Of a stretch of 64,000 bases of DNA, positions 49,280 to 59,258 are shown piece after piece. Position 1 is the first letter of the stretch. Each line of letters starts with the position of its first letter. Under the pieces are notes generated by a model. That model was given only the letters and a program-made list of their open reading frames with translations. It ran no database searches and was not told where the DNA came from. Source of the DNA: an uncultured Acidobacteriota bacterium (GTDB lineage: Bacteria; Acidobacteriota; Blastocatellia; RBC074); the NCBI GenBank assembly GCA_902825875.1, contig CADECP010000001.1, forward strand, positions 62,001 to 126,000. The letters run 5' to 3'. Position numbers and translations under genes: made by a program.

Positions 49280-49290
49280 TGTTTCTCCAA

Positions 49291-49839
49291 TTATTTCAAG
49301 AGATTACTAACTGTTGCGTGAACGAGCATTACAATCAAAAAAATGATGACTGGATATACAAAGAAAAGTGTTGCGTTCTTTGACTTAGCCGCAATTTTCA
49401 TTGCCTCCTGTTGATATGCTTGGTAAGCATTGGAGTAACTTTGACCAATCTTACTCTTAGCCTCAACGTCACTCATTGTCTGAAGAGATTGTTGAAGTTT
49501 TTCGGATGGCGGAGCAGGTCCTAATATAGACGAGTAAAGATAGCCAAGCTCAGTAAATAACCAAATCGCATAAATCTGAAAAACAACTGATGGGACAGCT
49601 ACGATAACGCAAAGCGGTATGAGGAAAAGGCTAGCCTTGACATTCCAATCAATAAATTTAGGAAAATATCCTAACTCAAGTCCAATTGCGGCAGCGATCC
49701 AAACTATCATTTGCCTTGCAGTGGCACGTAAGACGTCAATCCGTGCATTGACTTCATCAAAGCGATGTTTGGCATAATTCAACCAAGCATCGGCTACAGT
49801 ATCGTCAACAAATTTTACTGGCTGAAGCTCTTCTTTCAT
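49291..49839 (-). CDS. Membrane protein of unknown function (182 aa)
   Basis: Three hydrophobic helices are visible: about 44-60 (MIVWIAAAIGLELGYF), about 70-95 (ASLFLIPLCVIVAVPSVVFQIYAIW) and about 157-178 (LFFVYPVIIFLIVMLV). The N-terminus is a soluble helical segment (DAWLNYAKHRFDEVNARIDVLRAT). This layout resembles small pore-like effectors seen in some defence cassettes, but no family is named. Its A+T-rich composition suggests horizontal acquisition. Confidence 0.7.
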   Translation of the reverse strand: MKEELQPVKFVDDTVADAWLNYAKHRFDEVNARIDVLRATARQMIVWIAAAIGLELGYFPKFIDWNVKASLFLIPLCVIVAVPSVVFQIYAIWLFTELGYLYSSILGPAPPSEKLQQSLQTMSDVEAKSKIGQSYSNAYQAYQQEAMKIAAKSKNATLFFVYPVIIFLIVMLVHATVSNLLK

Positions 49840-49907
49840 TCAGCGTGTCTCTTAACAAGCTTTGCCGCTAAAAAACGATTGGCTACATCTCAAGCATAAA
49901 GATTCGT

Positions 49908-50150
49908 TTACCAGCTTATGCCTTTCAATTCGGGCGGAAACAATTTTTGACCTTCGGGACGCTCAGCATCAAGACGTTCAAAGAACTCTTTTTCCCAGTA
50001 CTCGTTATCATCTTCACTGGTGGTAACTTTATCTTGTCGGGCAAAATACTCGTCCAGCAGATTGCTTATGTAGCGGTCAGCAGGTAATCCGACTCGCGCC
50101 GCTTCCGTTTGAATTCGTTGCTCTACTTCAGGAGCCAAAGCAATCGTCAT
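49908..50150 (-). CDS. Small ribbon-helix-helix-like antitoxin protein
   Basis: The 80-residue protein begins TIALAPEVEQRIQTEAARVGLPADRYISNLLDEYF, a typical CopG/RHH-like N-terminus, followed by an acidic tail. GGAGG precedes ATG 50150. No toxin is adjacent: the next gene on the strand is the AT-rich membrane protein, 68 bp away. Confidence 0.65.
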   Translation of the reverse strand: MTIALAPEVEQRIQTEAARVGLPADRYISNLLDEYFARQDKVTTSEDDNEYWEKEFFERLDAERPEGQKLFPPELKGISW

Positions 50151-50168
50151 AAAACACCTCCTACGGTT

Positions 50169-51281
50169 TTAGAGTAACTCATCAATTGCTTTATAAGCCA
50201 AGCTCTGAGATTCGGCTACGGCTTCGTAAGTGATGTGTCCGGCGTAGGTGTTCACGCCAGCTTTCAAGTGATTGTCTTTGGCGATGGCGTCCTTGAAGCC
50301 TTTGTTGGCCAGTTTGACGGCAAACGGCAAGGTCGCGTTTGTCAGCGCGAAGGTCGAAGTACGCGGCACGGCTCCGGGCATGTTGGCGACGCAATAATGC
50401 AGCACATCGTCCACGTAATACGTCGGATTGCTATGAGTCGTCGGATGCGTAGTTTCAATGCAACCGCCCTGGTCAACGGCTACGTCAACGATGACAGCGC
50501 CTTTGTGCATGGTTTTGAGCATGGATTTTTTGACCAGATGCGGGGCGGCAGCGCCGGGAATCAGCACAGCGCCGATAACCAGATCGGCGTTGGCGATGGA
50601 TTCCTGCACGTTGTAATCGTTCGACATCAGAGTTTTGATCTGTGCGCCGAAAATGTCGTCCAGATAACGCAACCGTTCCAGGTTTTTATCCAGCACAGTG
50701 ACATTCGCGCCCAAACCGACAGCCATTTTGATCGAATTGATGCCGACGACTCCGCCGCCGATGATGACGGTTTTGGCTGGCAACACGCCGGGAACTCCGC
50801 CCATCAATACGCCGCGTCCGCCTTCGGGTTTTTGCAGGTAATGCGCGCCGACCTGCACCGCCATACGACCGGCGACTTCCGACATAGGAGTCAGCAACGG
50901 CAAATGACCTTCGTCGTTGGTGATGGTTTCATAGGCCACGCCGGTAATTTTGCTGTCCAACATGGCTTTAGTCAGCTTCGGGTCAGGAGCCAGATGTAAA
51001 TAGGTGAACAGCAACTGACCTTCGCGCATGCGCTGGTATTCGGGGCCGACCGGCTCTTTGACTTTGACGACCATATCGCCGCGTTGCCAGACTTCGTCGG
51101 CGGTTTCGACAATCTGCCCTCCGGCTGCGCGGAATTCGTCGTCGGTGATGCCGCTGCCGACGCCAGCGCTTTTTTCAACCAGAACAGTGTGGCCGAAATC
51201 GCTCAATGTTTTGACACCGGCTGGTGTCAGGCCGACGCGGCTTTCGTTGTCTTTAATCTCTTTTGGCAAACCGATAATCAT
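50169..51281 (-). CDS. ald: Alanine dehydrogenase
   Basis: This enzyme oxidises L-alanine to pyruvate and ammonia with NAD. The N-terminal [17 protein letters not shown], the catalytic MVVKVKEP and FTYLHLAPD, the NAD site [12 protein letters not shown] and the [18 protein letters not shown] segment are all diagnostic. 370 residues. Its start overlaps the stop of the upstream gene (ATGA-type). It belongs to a run of - strand genes with an aldehyde dehydrogenase. Confidence 0.95.
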   Translation of the reverse strand: MIIGLPKEIKDNESRVGLTPAGVKTLSDFGHTVLVEKSAGVGSGITDDEFRAAGGQIVETADEVWQRGDMVVKVKEPVGPEYQRMREGQLLFTYLHLAPDPKLTKAMLDSKITGVAYETITNDEGHLPLLTPMSEVAGRMAVQVGAHYLQKPEGGRGVLMGGVPGVLPAKTVIIGGGVVGINSIKMAVGLGANVTVLDKNLERLRYLDDIFGAQIKTLMSNDYNVQESIANADLVIGAVLIPGAAAPHLVKKSMLKTMHKGAVIVDVAVDQGGCIETTHPTTHSNPTYYVDDVLHYCVANMPGAVPRTSTFALTNATLPFAVKLANKGFKDAIAKDNHLKAGVNTYAGHITYEAVAESQSLAYKAIDELL

Positions 51282-51760
51282 TTTTTCTTCTCCTTGTTCG
51301 TTGGTTCTTCAGGTTTGGCAGTTGGCGGTGGCGGCGGATCGCTGCCGCGTTGCTGGCAATGACCAATCACTGCACCCATAACCGCGCCGCAGGTGATATT
51401 GCCTTGTCCCAAAGACTGGCATTTGGATTCAGCCCACTTACGTGTGGCGTCCTTGTCTTCACCAGTAGGAACGCCGTCGCAGAATCCGCGACTTGGCCGG
51501 CTTTTCCGCAGACAAGTGGAGAGGAATACCGTTGCCGTTGCCGCGCCGGCAATCGCGTTTTTGCCTTCGGTGCGCGCCAGAGCTTCTTGCAGGCAGGCTT
51601 GCTCGTCAGCGGTTTCTCCCAATTTTTCAGCCGCTTTTTGGTCTTCTCTGACCTGATCGCCGATCTGTGAAAAGTAATAAAAGCACGCTCCGGCGCCAAG
51701 CATCATCAACAGCATGATCGCTGCGATGATCGTCAACCCAATCTTCCAGCCTTTGGACAT
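51278..51760 (-). CDS. Membrane-anchored Cys-containing protein (160 aa)
   Basis: An N-terminal transmembrane helix (about 7-30, [21 protein letters not shown]) anchors a region with seven further cysteines (CLQEA, STCLR, FCDG, SKCQ, ITCG, GHCQ) that could form disulfides outside the cell. The tail is Pro/Lys-rich. No family is recognised. It overlaps ald by four bases and is probably co-translated. Confidence 0.65.
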   Translation of the reverse strand: MSKGWKIGLTIIAAIMLLMMLGAGACFYYFSQIGDQVREDQKAAEKLGETADEQACLQEALARTEGKNAIAGAATATVFLSTCLRKSRPSRGFCDGVPTGEDKDATRKWAESKCQSLGQGNITCGAVMGAVIGHCQQRGSDPPPPPTAKPEEPTNKEKKK

Positions 51761-51790
51761 AATCTGCCTCCTGGTTATTTGGTGATTCGG

Positions 51791-52024
51791 CTATTCATCT
51801 TTTGGCAAATCCTTGCTGCCGACGATGGTCAGGTTCATTCCGATTTGAACGCTGACTTGTTTGCCGCCGACATCAACCAGGGTTTTGCCGTTCAAGTACC
51901 AGCCCAGCGAGCCGGTAGAAAATTCTTTGACTTCGGCCATCATCGGAATGCCGTTGATCTCAACCTTGACCGGTTGAGCGCCTTCGCGGAATTCCTGACG
52001 GGTAACTGGACATTTTGCTGCCAT
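51791..52024 (-). CDS. Small soluble protein of unknown function (77 aa)
   Basis: The product begins AAKCPVTRQEF and continues with a beta-rich pattern (VKVEINGIPMMAEVKEF, GWYLNGKTLVDVGGK, VSVQIGMNLTIVGS). No family is named. GGAAAGGAAGAATC precedes ATG 52024. It lies between the aldehyde dehydrogenase and the Cys-containing membrane protein, in the same direction. Confidence 0.65.
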   Translation of the reverse strand: MAAKCPVTRQEFREGAQPVKVEINGIPMMAEVKEFSTGSLGWYLNGKTLVDVGGKQVSVQIGMNLTIVGSKDLPKDE

Positions 52025-52053
52025 TGATTCTTCCTTTCCTGATCGGTTGGTTG

Positions 52054-53565
52054 TTAGTTGTCAATCTGCGCTTTTTGCAATCTGCCGCTGTAATCCACGT
52101 AGATCGCTTTCCATTCCGAGAAAATATCCAACGACGACGCCATCGCGCCTTCGCGGTGGCCGTTGCCGGTGGCTTTGGTTCCGCCAAACGGCAGATGAAC
52201 TTCTGCTCCGATGGTCGCCGAGTTGACGTAAAAAATGCCGGTGTACATTCGCTCCATCGCGGTGAAAGCCTGATTCACGTCTTGCGTGTAAATCGAAGAT
52301 GACAAGCCGTATTTGACGCCATTGCTGATTTCGATGGCTTCATCCAGATTGCGACAGGGAATGATGCTGACCACCGGGCCGAAGATTTCTTCCTGAGCGA
52401 TTCGCATCTGCGGAGCGACATCGGTGAAGATCGTCGGTTCGATGAAATAGCCGTGTTTGTGGTCGCCTTTTTCCAAACGGTTGCCGCCCAGATGCAAGGT
52501 CGCGCCGTCTTCGTTTTTGCCAATTTCGATGTAGCTGAGAATCTTGTTCACAGCGGCTTGGTTGATGACCGGCCCCATATCCACGTTTTTGCTCAAGCCA
52601 TTTCCAATGCGCAAGGCTTTGGCTTTTTCGGTCAGCTTTTCGACGAATTTCTTGTAAACCTTTTTGTGAACGACTACGCGCGAAGACGCCGTGCAGCGTT
52701 GGCCGGAAGTTCCGAAGGCTCCCCAAACGGTTCCTTCGGCAGCCAGTTCAATGTCGGCGTCGTCCATCACCATAATCACGTTCTTGCCGCCCATTTCCAG
52801 CGAACAAATCTTTCCATGTTGAGCCGCGTTGGTAGAGACGATGCGTCCGGTTTCGGTCGAGCCGGTGAACGACACCAGTCGAATGTCTCTGTGAGTCGTC
52901 AACGGCGCTCCGGCTGAATCGCCGGTTCCCATGACGATGTTGATGACGCCCGCAGGAATGCCTGCTTCTTCGGCGGCTTTGACCAGATTGACGGTTGACA
53001 GCGGAGTGTCTTCGGCGGGTTTGATGACCAAAGTGTTGCCGCAAATCAGCGCGGGCATCATCTTCCACGAAGGAATCGCCATCGGAAAATTCCAGGGCGT
53101 GATGAGCGAGCAAAGCCCGACCGGTTGGCGAACGCACATCGCCATCTTGTTCTGAAGCTCCGACGGCGTGGTGTAACCGTGCAAGCGACGGCCTTCGCCT
53201 GCGGTGTAAAACGTCATATCAATCGCTTCCTGAACGTCGCCGCCGGTTTCTTTCAGGACTTTGCCCATTTCGCGGGTCATGTCTTTGGCGAACTGATCTT
53301 TGCGAGCCGTCAGAATCCGGCCAAGTTCAAACAACATTTCGGCGCGTTTGGGCGCGGGCGTGGCTTTCCATTTCGGAAAAGCTTCGCGTGCGGCGGCAAC
53401 AGCGGCTTCGACGTCTTCGTCTGTGGAAGCAGGGAACAGGCCGACCAGTTCTCGCGTGTCGGCGGGGTTGCGGTTTTCAATCATCTGACCGGCTGCGGGT
53501 TTTACCCAACGGCCATTGATGTAGTTTTTATAGGTTTCAGATTTGGTGCTTTTTGATTTCGCCAT
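52054..53565 (-). CDS. NAD(P)-dependent aldehyde dehydrogenase
   Basis: The catalytic Cys291 in [10 protein letters not shown] and Glu257 in LEMGGKN identify the aldehyde dehydrogenase superfamily. [15 protein letters not shown] and FTGSTETGR are further landmarks. The size (503 residues) and the GNGHREGAM end resemble semialdehyde dehydrogenases of the alpha-ketoglutarate-semialdehyde/aminoadipate type; the substrate is not certain. It is in the same direction as ald, two genes upstream. Confidence 0.88.
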   Translation of the reverse strand: MAKSKSTKSETYKNYINGRWVKPAAGQMIENRNPADTRELVGLFPASTDEDVEAAVAAAREAFPKWKATPAPKRAEMLFELGRILTARKDQFAKDMTREMGKVLKETGGDVQEAIDMTFYTAGEGRRLHGYTTPSELQNKMAMCVRQPVGLCSLITPWNFPMAIPSWKMMPALICGNTLVIKPAEDTPLSTVNLVKAAEEAGIPAGVINIVMGTGDSAGAPLTTHRDIRLVSFTGSTETGRIVSTNAAQHGKICSLEMGGKNVIMVMDDADIELAAEGTVWGAFGTSGQRCTASSRVVVHKKVYKKFVEKLTEKAKALRIGNGLSKNVDMGPVINQAAVNKILSYIEIGKNEDGATLHLGGNRLEKGDHKHGYFIEPTIFTDVAPQMRIAQEEIFGPVVSIIPCRNLDEAIEISNGVKYGLSSSIYTQDVNQAFTAMERMYTGIFYVNSATIGAEVHLPFGGTKATGNGHREGAMASSLDIFSEWKAIYVDYSGRLQKAQIDN

Positions 53566-53596
53566 GAAATAAGTTCCAGTTGAATAAATGAATGAA

Positions 53597-53917
53597 TTAT
53601 TGAGTTCGCCAATTTGATTGGGCGAGTTGATGGATGTTGTCAGTCGTCGGTAATTGAGCTTTGGTTCCGTCGGGCGCGGTGTGGCAGAGCAGACAGCTCA
53701 CACGTTTGTCGCGCCATTTGCCGGGATGTTTGTGCTGGCGTTCCAGTTCTTCAAACCTGGCAGGCAGGTGACATTGCAAACAATCTTCGCGCGCTCGCAC
53801 GGTCGCATGTTCAGCGCGAGCAGACATCTGCTTGGCTTTATTACGAGTGGAAAGGAAATACAGGCCACTTATGACTACGATTACGATCAGGGCAAAAATC
53901 AGGTCACGTGATTTCAT
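53597..53917 (-). CDS. Membrane-anchored diheme cytochrome c
   Basis: A transmembrane helix (about 6-23) is followed by two heme motifs, CLQCH at 46-50 and CLLCH at 75-79, in a 106-residue protein. HPGKW and other His residues could serve as ligands. It is small and probably faces the periplasm. Its partners are unknown; it lies upstream of the aldehyde dehydrogenase. Confidence 0.8.
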   Translation of the reverse strand: MKSRDLIFALIVIVVISGLYFLSTRNKAKQMSARAEHATVRAREDCLQCHLPARFEELERQHKHPGKWRDKRVSCLLCHTAPDGTKAQLPTTDNIHQLAQSNWRTQ

Positions 53918-54094
53918 TCGGATGTCACCGTCGAACCAAAAAGATAGGAATTAGAGATGTTTGGTGTTTTCTCTCTCAAGGGCGGCGACTGTAACAAACC
54001 GTTTGAGCCAGTGTCTAGTGTTGATTAGGGCAAAGTCGGATTGCGAAACGGCTGGTCGAACCATTGTTCAATCCGCAATCCGAGAGTTGGTTTA

Positions 54095-54586
54095 TCAAGC
54101 CTGCAAGTGCGCTTCCAGGAACCAAAGGGATTTATCCAGGCCGCGCGAAATGCCAGTGAACAAATCCGAAGTGTCAGCGTCACCAAGTTTGGCAGACGCT
54201 TCAATTGCTTCGCGCGTTGAAGCCGCCAGCGTCGCGTAACGATCAATCAGCGTTTCCAGGCTTTGCTGTCCGCCGATGACTGTCGCCGGATAATCTTCCA
54301 GCCGCGAAGTTTTGGCGGACATTTTGGCCGTTCCCAGTGCGGTTCCACCCAGCGTCGTCACTCGTTCGGCCATATCGTCAATGTTCGGCAGCAAATCCGC
54401 CGCCAATTTGTCGAACAGTTCATGCAGTTGGAAAAACTGCGGGCCTTTGACGTTCCAGTGAGCCTGCTTGGTCTGGCTGTAAAGATCGAAGGTGTCGGAC
54501 AGTTGCTGGTTCAGCAACGCCACCAGTTGTTCGCGGGTTTCGGAATCAAGGTCAATTCGGGTTTTGTGCAATTTCAATTTCTCCAT
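54095..54586 (-). CDS. dps: DNA protection during starvation protein (Dps)
   Basis: Dps stores iron and protects DNA under oxidative or starvation stress as a 12-mer. The ferroxidase-site pattern QAHWNVKG, then HELFDKLAADLLPNIDDMAERV, is present. The helical bundle continues to SLWFLEAHLQA. ATG 54586 with CAGGAGAAA upstream gives 163 residues; the frame is open to 54631 without support. Confidence 0.92.
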   Translation of the reverse strand: MEKLKLHKTRIDLDSETREQLVALLNQQLSDTFDLYSQTKQAHWNVKGPQFFQLHELFDKLAADLLPNIDDMAERVTTLGGTALGTAKMSAKTSRLEDYPATVIGGQQSLETLIDRYATLAASTREAIEASAKLGDADTSDLFTGISRGLDKSLWFLEAHLQA

Positions 54587-54608
54587 AATTTCTCCTGTTG
54601 ATAAAGAA

Positions 54609-55544
54609 TTATTTTGCGCGCGGCAAATCAATTACCGCATACGTGCTCATTCTAGCGATTGAAAATTCAGTTGTCTGCCCGATGACGGCGAAATCTTCCA
54701 GAGTCGTTTTTCCATGGCCTGAAACTAGAGCTTCGCTTTTTCCAAACACTCCCTGCAAACGAATGCGAACACCGTCGAATTCCCGACGGCCGTAATTCAA
54801 CAAGTGCAATCGAATGCGTTTGTCGTCACCGGTCAATCGAGCGACGACGACTTCGCTACCGTAAATACGAATCATTCGCGCTTCGTCGGTAAGTTGGCGG
54901 CGAACGGTTTGAGCAAATTCGCTGGGATCGGCGGCGGCGGCTTTCGGATAAGATTTCGTGCCGAGTTGAATGTTCAGCTTCAATTGCGAAGAAGGCGTTT
55001 TGACAGGTTTGAACAACAAATTGCGACGCGACAACAGGTTCATGACTTCGCCAACCAACTTGGAGCCATCGTCAATCACGCCGATGTCCGCAATTAACGG
55101 CAAGTTAGGCGAGGCCGGAATCGTTTTCAAAAACGCCAACATCTTCCCAACTTCCGCCACGTCCGCCGGATCAATCTTCAACACTGCGTCGCCGTTATAA
55201 GCGGAGCTTTCAGCAACGGCCAACACGGCTCGGCCTTTGGGCAGGTCGTAATAAAACTTGCCCGTCGGATTGCGCGTGAATTGCCAGCCGTTGGCATCCA
55301 CCCACGGACGTCCCGTTGCCGCAGCCAATCCCGGTCGCCCAGCGGCTCCCGGTGGCAATAACTTCGTGCGTGCAGTCAGTTCGGCTTCGGCCATTGGCAC
55401 AACTTCAAACCCGGCTTTGCGCCAGGCGTCGGCTTTGTCTGACGCAACGGCGATGCGTTCGATGCCAGCCTGTTTCAACGCCGGAGCGGTTTCGATGCCG
55501 CCCGACCAAAAAATCAACGGCAAGAGAAAAGCCAGGAACTTCAT
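54609..55544 (-). CDS. Exported protein of unknown function (311 aa)
   Basis: A short signal-like N-terminus (KFLAFLLPLIFWSGG) is followed by a region with alternating strands (GIERIAVASDKADAWRKAGFEVV). The last third has YGSEVVVARLTGDDKRIRLHLLNYGRR, which looks beta-rich. No family is recognised. Its start overlaps the DUF362 gene's stop by four bases (55541-55544), so the two are coupled. Confidence 0.6.
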   Translation of the reverse strand: MKFLAFLLPLIFWSGGIETAPALKQAGIERIAVASDKADAWRKAGFEVVPMAEAELTARTKLLPPGAAGRPGLAAATGRPWVDANGWQFTRNPTGKFYYDLPKGRAVLAVAESSAYNGDAVLKIDPADVAEVGKMLAFLKTIPASPNLPLIADIGVIDDGSKLVGEVMNLLSRRNLLFKPVKTPSSQLKLNIQLGTKSYPKAAAADPSEFAQTVRRQLTDEARMIRIYGSEVVVARLTGDDKRIRLHLLNYGRREFDGVRIRLQGVFGKSEALVSGHGKTTLEDFAVIGQTTEFSIARMSTYAVIDLPRAK

Positions 55545-56695
55545 ATCTCAAACTCCTTCAGTCTGATTTGCTTAAGGTCGGCAATGCCAAGTCCCAGCTT
55601 CGCCGCGTAATCCACGTGAGCCGGTTCGCGGATGATGATGTTGACGTTCGGGTCTTTGTCTCGATTGCGGCCATTGATGAAATCCAGCGTCTTTTCGTTT
55701 CGATCCCAGATGGAAATGGCGTTGTGGCGTTTGCGTTCGGCATCAATCACGTCAATCAGCAATTTGTCTTGGGCGACGGGATCAGTCCCGAACCAAAGTT
55801 GTTTTGGGTAAAAGACGTACTTCTTCGTTCGCGCGAACGGCCCGCCGTGCCAGCATCCGCGAAGCCCGTCCATGATATTCAGCACCACTTTTGACCGCAG
55901 TGGCTCCATCGTCACCAGAGTAGGCACAAACGAATAAGTGTGCGTTACTCCGTGTTGATGAGTGCGCGCGACGTTTGAAAATCCGCCGTAAGCGATGTTT
56001 TTCAAACAGCCGGTGACGCCGGTCGCTCCGTGATCTTTCATGTTCGGGATATTGATGATCTTGGTCAGGCGCTGAGAAATCAGCCGCATCATGTTTGACC
56101 GCGTGTCTTCTTCGCCGAAAAAGCTGGCTTCGGCATACACCGCCGGATCGTAGCGGCGATTATCCGCGCGTTCGTTGCGACCTTCGGCAGCGTGAATCTG
56201 AATGCCTTCGGGAACCAGCCGTTGGTAATTGGCTTCGTCCATCTGGCTTTGGAATCGTTCGTAGATGTAAATCTGATTCGGCTTCAAGCCAATCGCCATC
56301 AGGTTGCGAATACATTCGTTGACCACTTCTGGCGAAGAAATCACCCACGGATAACCGCCGACATTGACCTTAATGCCGACAACATCGCCCGGCGCGATAA
56401 AGCGTCGCCACGAATCGCGCACGTCTTTGTCGCCGGTCAGCTCGGTCATTCCGCGCGTCATCATCTGAGCGACAATTTCGGCGTTGATGTGATCTCCGCT
56501 GGCGTCCAGACAATTGGCGGATTTCACCGAAATGACTTTGCCGGGATACGGACCGGGAATGCCAGGCGCAGCAGCGACCTTATAAGGCGAGACAAGTTTG
56601 TAATTGGGAATGTTTCGGCTGCTGGCTTTCGGAACTACAAAGGCCGATGACAACGGCGTCGCGGCCAACAATCGAACGAATGCTCTGCGATCCAT
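55541..56695 (-). CDS. DUF362-family exported protein
   Basis: A twin-arginine-like start (DRRAFVRLLAATPLSSAFVV) suggests Tat export. The DUF362 core shows VGIKVNVGG, IRNLMAIGLKPNQIYIYER, IINIPNMKDHGATGVTGCLKNIAYGGF and DPVAQDKLLIDVI. The family's reaction is not established; a metal-dependent role is often supposed. 384 residues. It lies between the palindromic repeat L2 and the 311-residue gene. Confidence 0.82.
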   Translation of the reverse strand: MDRRAFVRLLAATPLSSAFVVPKASSRNIPNYKLVSPYKVAAAPGIPGPYPGKVISVKSANCLDASGDHINAEIVAQMMTRGMTELTGDKDVRDSWRRFIAPGDVVGIKVNVGGYPWVISSPEVVNECIRNLMAIGLKPNQIYIYERFQSQMDEANYQRLVPEGIQIHAAEGRNERADNRRYDPAVYAEASFFGEEDTRSNMMRLISQRLTKIINIPNMKDHGATGVTGCLKNIAYGGFSNVARTHQHGVTHTYSFVPTLVTMEPLRSKVVLNIMDGLRGCWHGGPFARTKKYVFYPKQLWFGTDPVAQDKLLIDVIDAERKRHNAISIWDRNEKTLDFINGRNRDKDPNVNIIIREPAHVDYAAKLGLGIADLKQIRLKEFEI

Positions 56696-56708
56696 GGTTC
56701 CTCCAAAC

Positions 56709-56780
56709 GGTACGGAACCGGGAGTGGTAGCGACCGGATGGGTGTTGCCCCCCAGTCGCTGCCGCTCCCGGTTCCGTACC
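56709..56780. repeat. Palindromic repeat family L, copy 2
   Basis: GGTACGGAACCGGGAGTGG starts the left arm at 56709, and the right arm ends GGTTCCGTACC at 56780. The central core is AGCGACCGG/CAGTCGCTGCCGC. The element fills the gap between the DUF362 gene and the amidohydrolase gene. Confidence 0.9.
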
Positions 56781-56782
56781 CA

Positions 56783-58246
56783 CTATTTGCGGCGAATGCC
56801 TACGCCGGGTTTGATGCCTTCGACAATCTTTTCATCGCGCACAACAAAAACACCGTTGACCAAGACGTGCGGAATGCCTGTGGAATACAGCGCCGCATTT
56901 TCAAAAGTCGCGCGGTCAATCACCGTCGCCGGATCGAAGACGATCAAATCGGCGTCGGCTCCGACTTTGACGCGGCCTTTCGAGCGCATCATCGGCACGG
57001 ATGTTTCCAATCGTTGAGCCGGAAGCAGCGACATTTTGCGAAGCGCAGCCATCAACGAAATCACTTTTTGTTCTCGCACGTAACGCCCCAATACGCGAGC
57101 GTAGCTGCCAGCGCCGCGCGGATGGCCTTTGCCGTTGGTGATAATACCGTCACTGGCAATCATCACTTCGGGTTTGGAAACCGCCAGCCGAGCCATTTCT
57201 TCAGGAATGGAATGAATCACCGTCAGGCCGCCTTGTTTGCGATACCGCGCGAAACTTTCGGCGGTCAACCGCTCACCCGTGGCCACCCACTGCAAATCGC
57301 CGTAACCGATGCCCAGTTTTTCCTGCCAGCCTTCGTCAAAGATAGCGGTTTCCAAACCAGTCATCCCGGCAGTGTACGGATAAGCTTCGACCGTTACGTC
57401 CACGCCGCGCTTTCTGGCTCCTTCGATCAAACGCAAACTGACAGGAGTTTGCCGCAATCCGGTGCTGGTGACGTGAACGATGTGCAACGAAGCTCCGGTT
57501 CCGGCTGCATCGGCAATTACTTCCTGAAACGATTCGACGGCGCTGCCGGGTTCGATGGAGCCATGCGAACGGGCGTGAACGAAGCAGGTGACTTTGCGGT
57601 CGGCGGCAAGCTGGAACAGCTCGAAGATTTCGTCGCGGCGAGTCGCGGGCACATACGCAATGCCAAAACCGATGCCAATCGCGCCTTCGTCCAGCCCCTG
57701 TTTCAACAAGGCATGAATCTGCTGGTTCTGTTCGGCAGTGGCGCGAGTCGTGATGGCCAAATCGCGCGGCAGCCAACTGCCAGTGTCTTTCATCACCGCC
57801 ATTCGCGCGGGAATGTGACCGACCGTTACGCCAAAATTGACCAGCGATTTGCCTTCGCGTTCGGCGTACCACTTGCTGACCGGCGAAGCCCCGACTTCCA
57901 TTTCCAGCGCCGTCGTCACGCCATCGCGCGCTTTGTAGCGGTAATTTTCGTCATCCTGTCCGTGCGAATGTAGGTCAATGAATCCGGCGGTGACGACCTG
58001 GCTTTTTACATCAACGACGGTTTTGCCTTTCAACGGGCGAGTGGAAATCGCCGCGATCTTGTTGCCGCGAATGCCAACATTGCGAATGGCATCCAGGCCG
58101 GATTCGGGATCCATCACCCGGCCATTGGCCAACACGATGTCGAATTCAGCCTGAGCATCAGCAACCGGCATCGGCAGAATCAGCAAGCCGGCCAGCAACA
58201 AAACCAGAATTGTTTGCGTGAGTTTGAAGAGAATTGTTCGAGGCAT
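56783..58246 (-). CDS. Exported N-acyl-D-amino-acid deacylase-like amidohydrolase
   Basis: A signal peptide (about 1-26, LLLAGLLILPMPVADAQ) precedes an amidohydrolase fold with GFIDLHSHGQD (metal His pair), an FVHARSH segment and HIVHVTSTG, all typical of the D-aminoacylase family. The C-terminal GRVKVGADADLIVFDP closes the composite beta domain. Start ATG 58246 lies just after the RidA gene stop; 487 residues. It probably hydrolyses N-acyl D-amino acids or related amides outside the cytosol. Confidence 0.83.
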   Translation of the reverse strand: MPRTILFKLTQTILVLLLAGLLILPMPVADAQAEFDIVLANGRVMDPESGLDAIRNVGIRGNKIAAISTRPLKGKTVVDVKSQVVTAGFIDLHSHGQDDENYRYKARDGVTTALEMEVGASPVSKWYAEREGKSLVNFGVTVGHIPARMAVMKDTGSWLPRDLAITTRATAEQNQQIHALLKQGLDEGAIGIGFGIAYVPATRRDEIFELFQLAADRKVTCFVHARSHGSIEPGSAVESFQEVIADAAGTGASLHIVHVTSTGLRQTPVSLRLIEGARKRGVDVTVEAYPYTAGMTGLETAIFDEGWQEKLGIGYGDLQWVATGERLTAESFARYRKQGGLTVIHSIPEEMARLAVSKPEVMIASDGIITNGKGHPRGAGSYARVLGRYVREQKVISLMAALRKMSLLPAQRLETSVPMMRSKGRVKVGADADLIVFDPATVIDRATFENAALYSTGIPHVLVNGVFVVRDEKIVEGIKPGVGIRRK

Positions 58247-58250
58247 AAGT

Positions 58251-58724
58251 TTATATGTAAGCAATTACGTCAATTTCAACCAGCGAATCGCCGGGGATGC
58301 CTCCGGCGGCGGCAATCGTCGTTCGCACCGGTGGCTCTTCGCCGAAGCGTCCACGAAAGGCTTCGTTCATCGCGGCGTAATCTTTCAGGTCGTTCAGGTA
58401 GACGTTGCACTTCAACACCTTGTCCATCGAAGAACCGGCGTTGATCAATTCCTTTTCAACTTCGTCCAGCACGTGTTTGGTGTGAGCGGTGATGTCGCCT
58501 TTGAAGTGCGCGCCTTTGCCGGCGATGAACAGCAAATTGCCGTAAGACACCGCGCCGTTGAACAGCGGAGGTTTTTCGCCCGGTTTGCGTTCAGGCTTTT
58601 TGCCGCCTTTGTAATGCACTTTCTTGGTGGGTTTCGATTGAGCGACGGTTTCGGTAGAAACAACAGCGGCTGCCGGGACAGCGGCGGCGGCGGCTTTCAG
58701 GATTTGCCTGCGATTCGAGTTCAT
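58251..58724 (-). CDS. RidA/YjgF-family protein with Tat signal
   Basis: The N-terminus SNRRQILKAAAAAVPAAAVV is a twin-arginine export signal. The RidA core (about 50-157) has FIAGKGAHFKGDITAHTKHVLDEVEKEL and VLKCNVYLNDLKDYAAMNEAF, then RTTIAAAGGIPGDSLVEIDVIAY. RidA proteins normally hydrolyse reactive imines in the cytosol, so export is unusual. It is tightly linked to a D-aminoacylase-like gene, which may supply its substrate. Confidence 0.85.
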   Translation of the reverse strand: MNSNRRQILKAAAAAVPAAAVVSTETVAQSKPTKKVHYKGGKKPERKPGEKPPLFNGAVSYGNLLFIAGKGAHFKGDITAHTKHVLDEVEKELINAGSSMDKVLKCNVYLNDLKDYAAMNEAFRGRFGEEPPVRTTIAAAGGIPGDSLVEIDVIAYI

Positions 58725-58985
58725 TTTTTTATCTCCTATCAGATTTTGGGTGGAAGTTTTCGGCGCGGATTATACGTAAGGCAACCAGTTCTGAATAGCT
58801 TCGGCGGCAACTTGTTTTGTCAGCCGACGATTGGTGGTGCAAATTGATTCGAGGCAGAGCAGCTTGAACGAGCAGTTTCGCCGGAAAGAATTTGCGAAAC
58901 TTCGTGGAACTCTTTTTGAGGACATTGTCCATAGCAAGTGAACGGTGCAACGACGTTTACGTGATGGCGGACTTTTGAACCGGTA

Positions 58986-59258
58986 ATGAACCTGAGTGCA
59001 AATTCCAGCGATGAAATCCTGCTTCGGCAAATGATGGCCGGAGATGCTGATGCTTTTGAGCAGCTTTACGACCGGCGACAGGCAGGAATCTACCAGTATG
59101 TTCTGAGGATGAGCGGCTCACCTGCGCTGACAGAAGACGTTGTGCAAGACGTGTTTATGGAATTGATGCGCGATGCTCATTTGTTCGATTCGTCGCGGCG
59201 AAGCTCCCAAGATAGTCTTTATCTACGATCCGATTGTCGGCGTGAATTACATGCTTGA
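58986..59258 (+). pseudogene. Truncated ECF sigma factor
   Basis: The first 70 codons are a normal sigma-70 region 2: DEILLRQMMAGDADAFEQLYDR and LTEDVVQDVFMELMRDAHLFD. After HLFDSS the frame becomes unrelated (RRSSQDSLYLRSD) and stops. Region 4 is absent. Sequence from about 59198 belongs to another gene in a different frame, so a deletion joined the two. The product cannot be a working sigma factor. Confidence 0.85.

Noticed and set aside
56738-57973. 411-codon + strand frame opposite the amidohydrolase
   Set aside because: Antisense to a recognised amidohydrolase, with the usual shadow composition.
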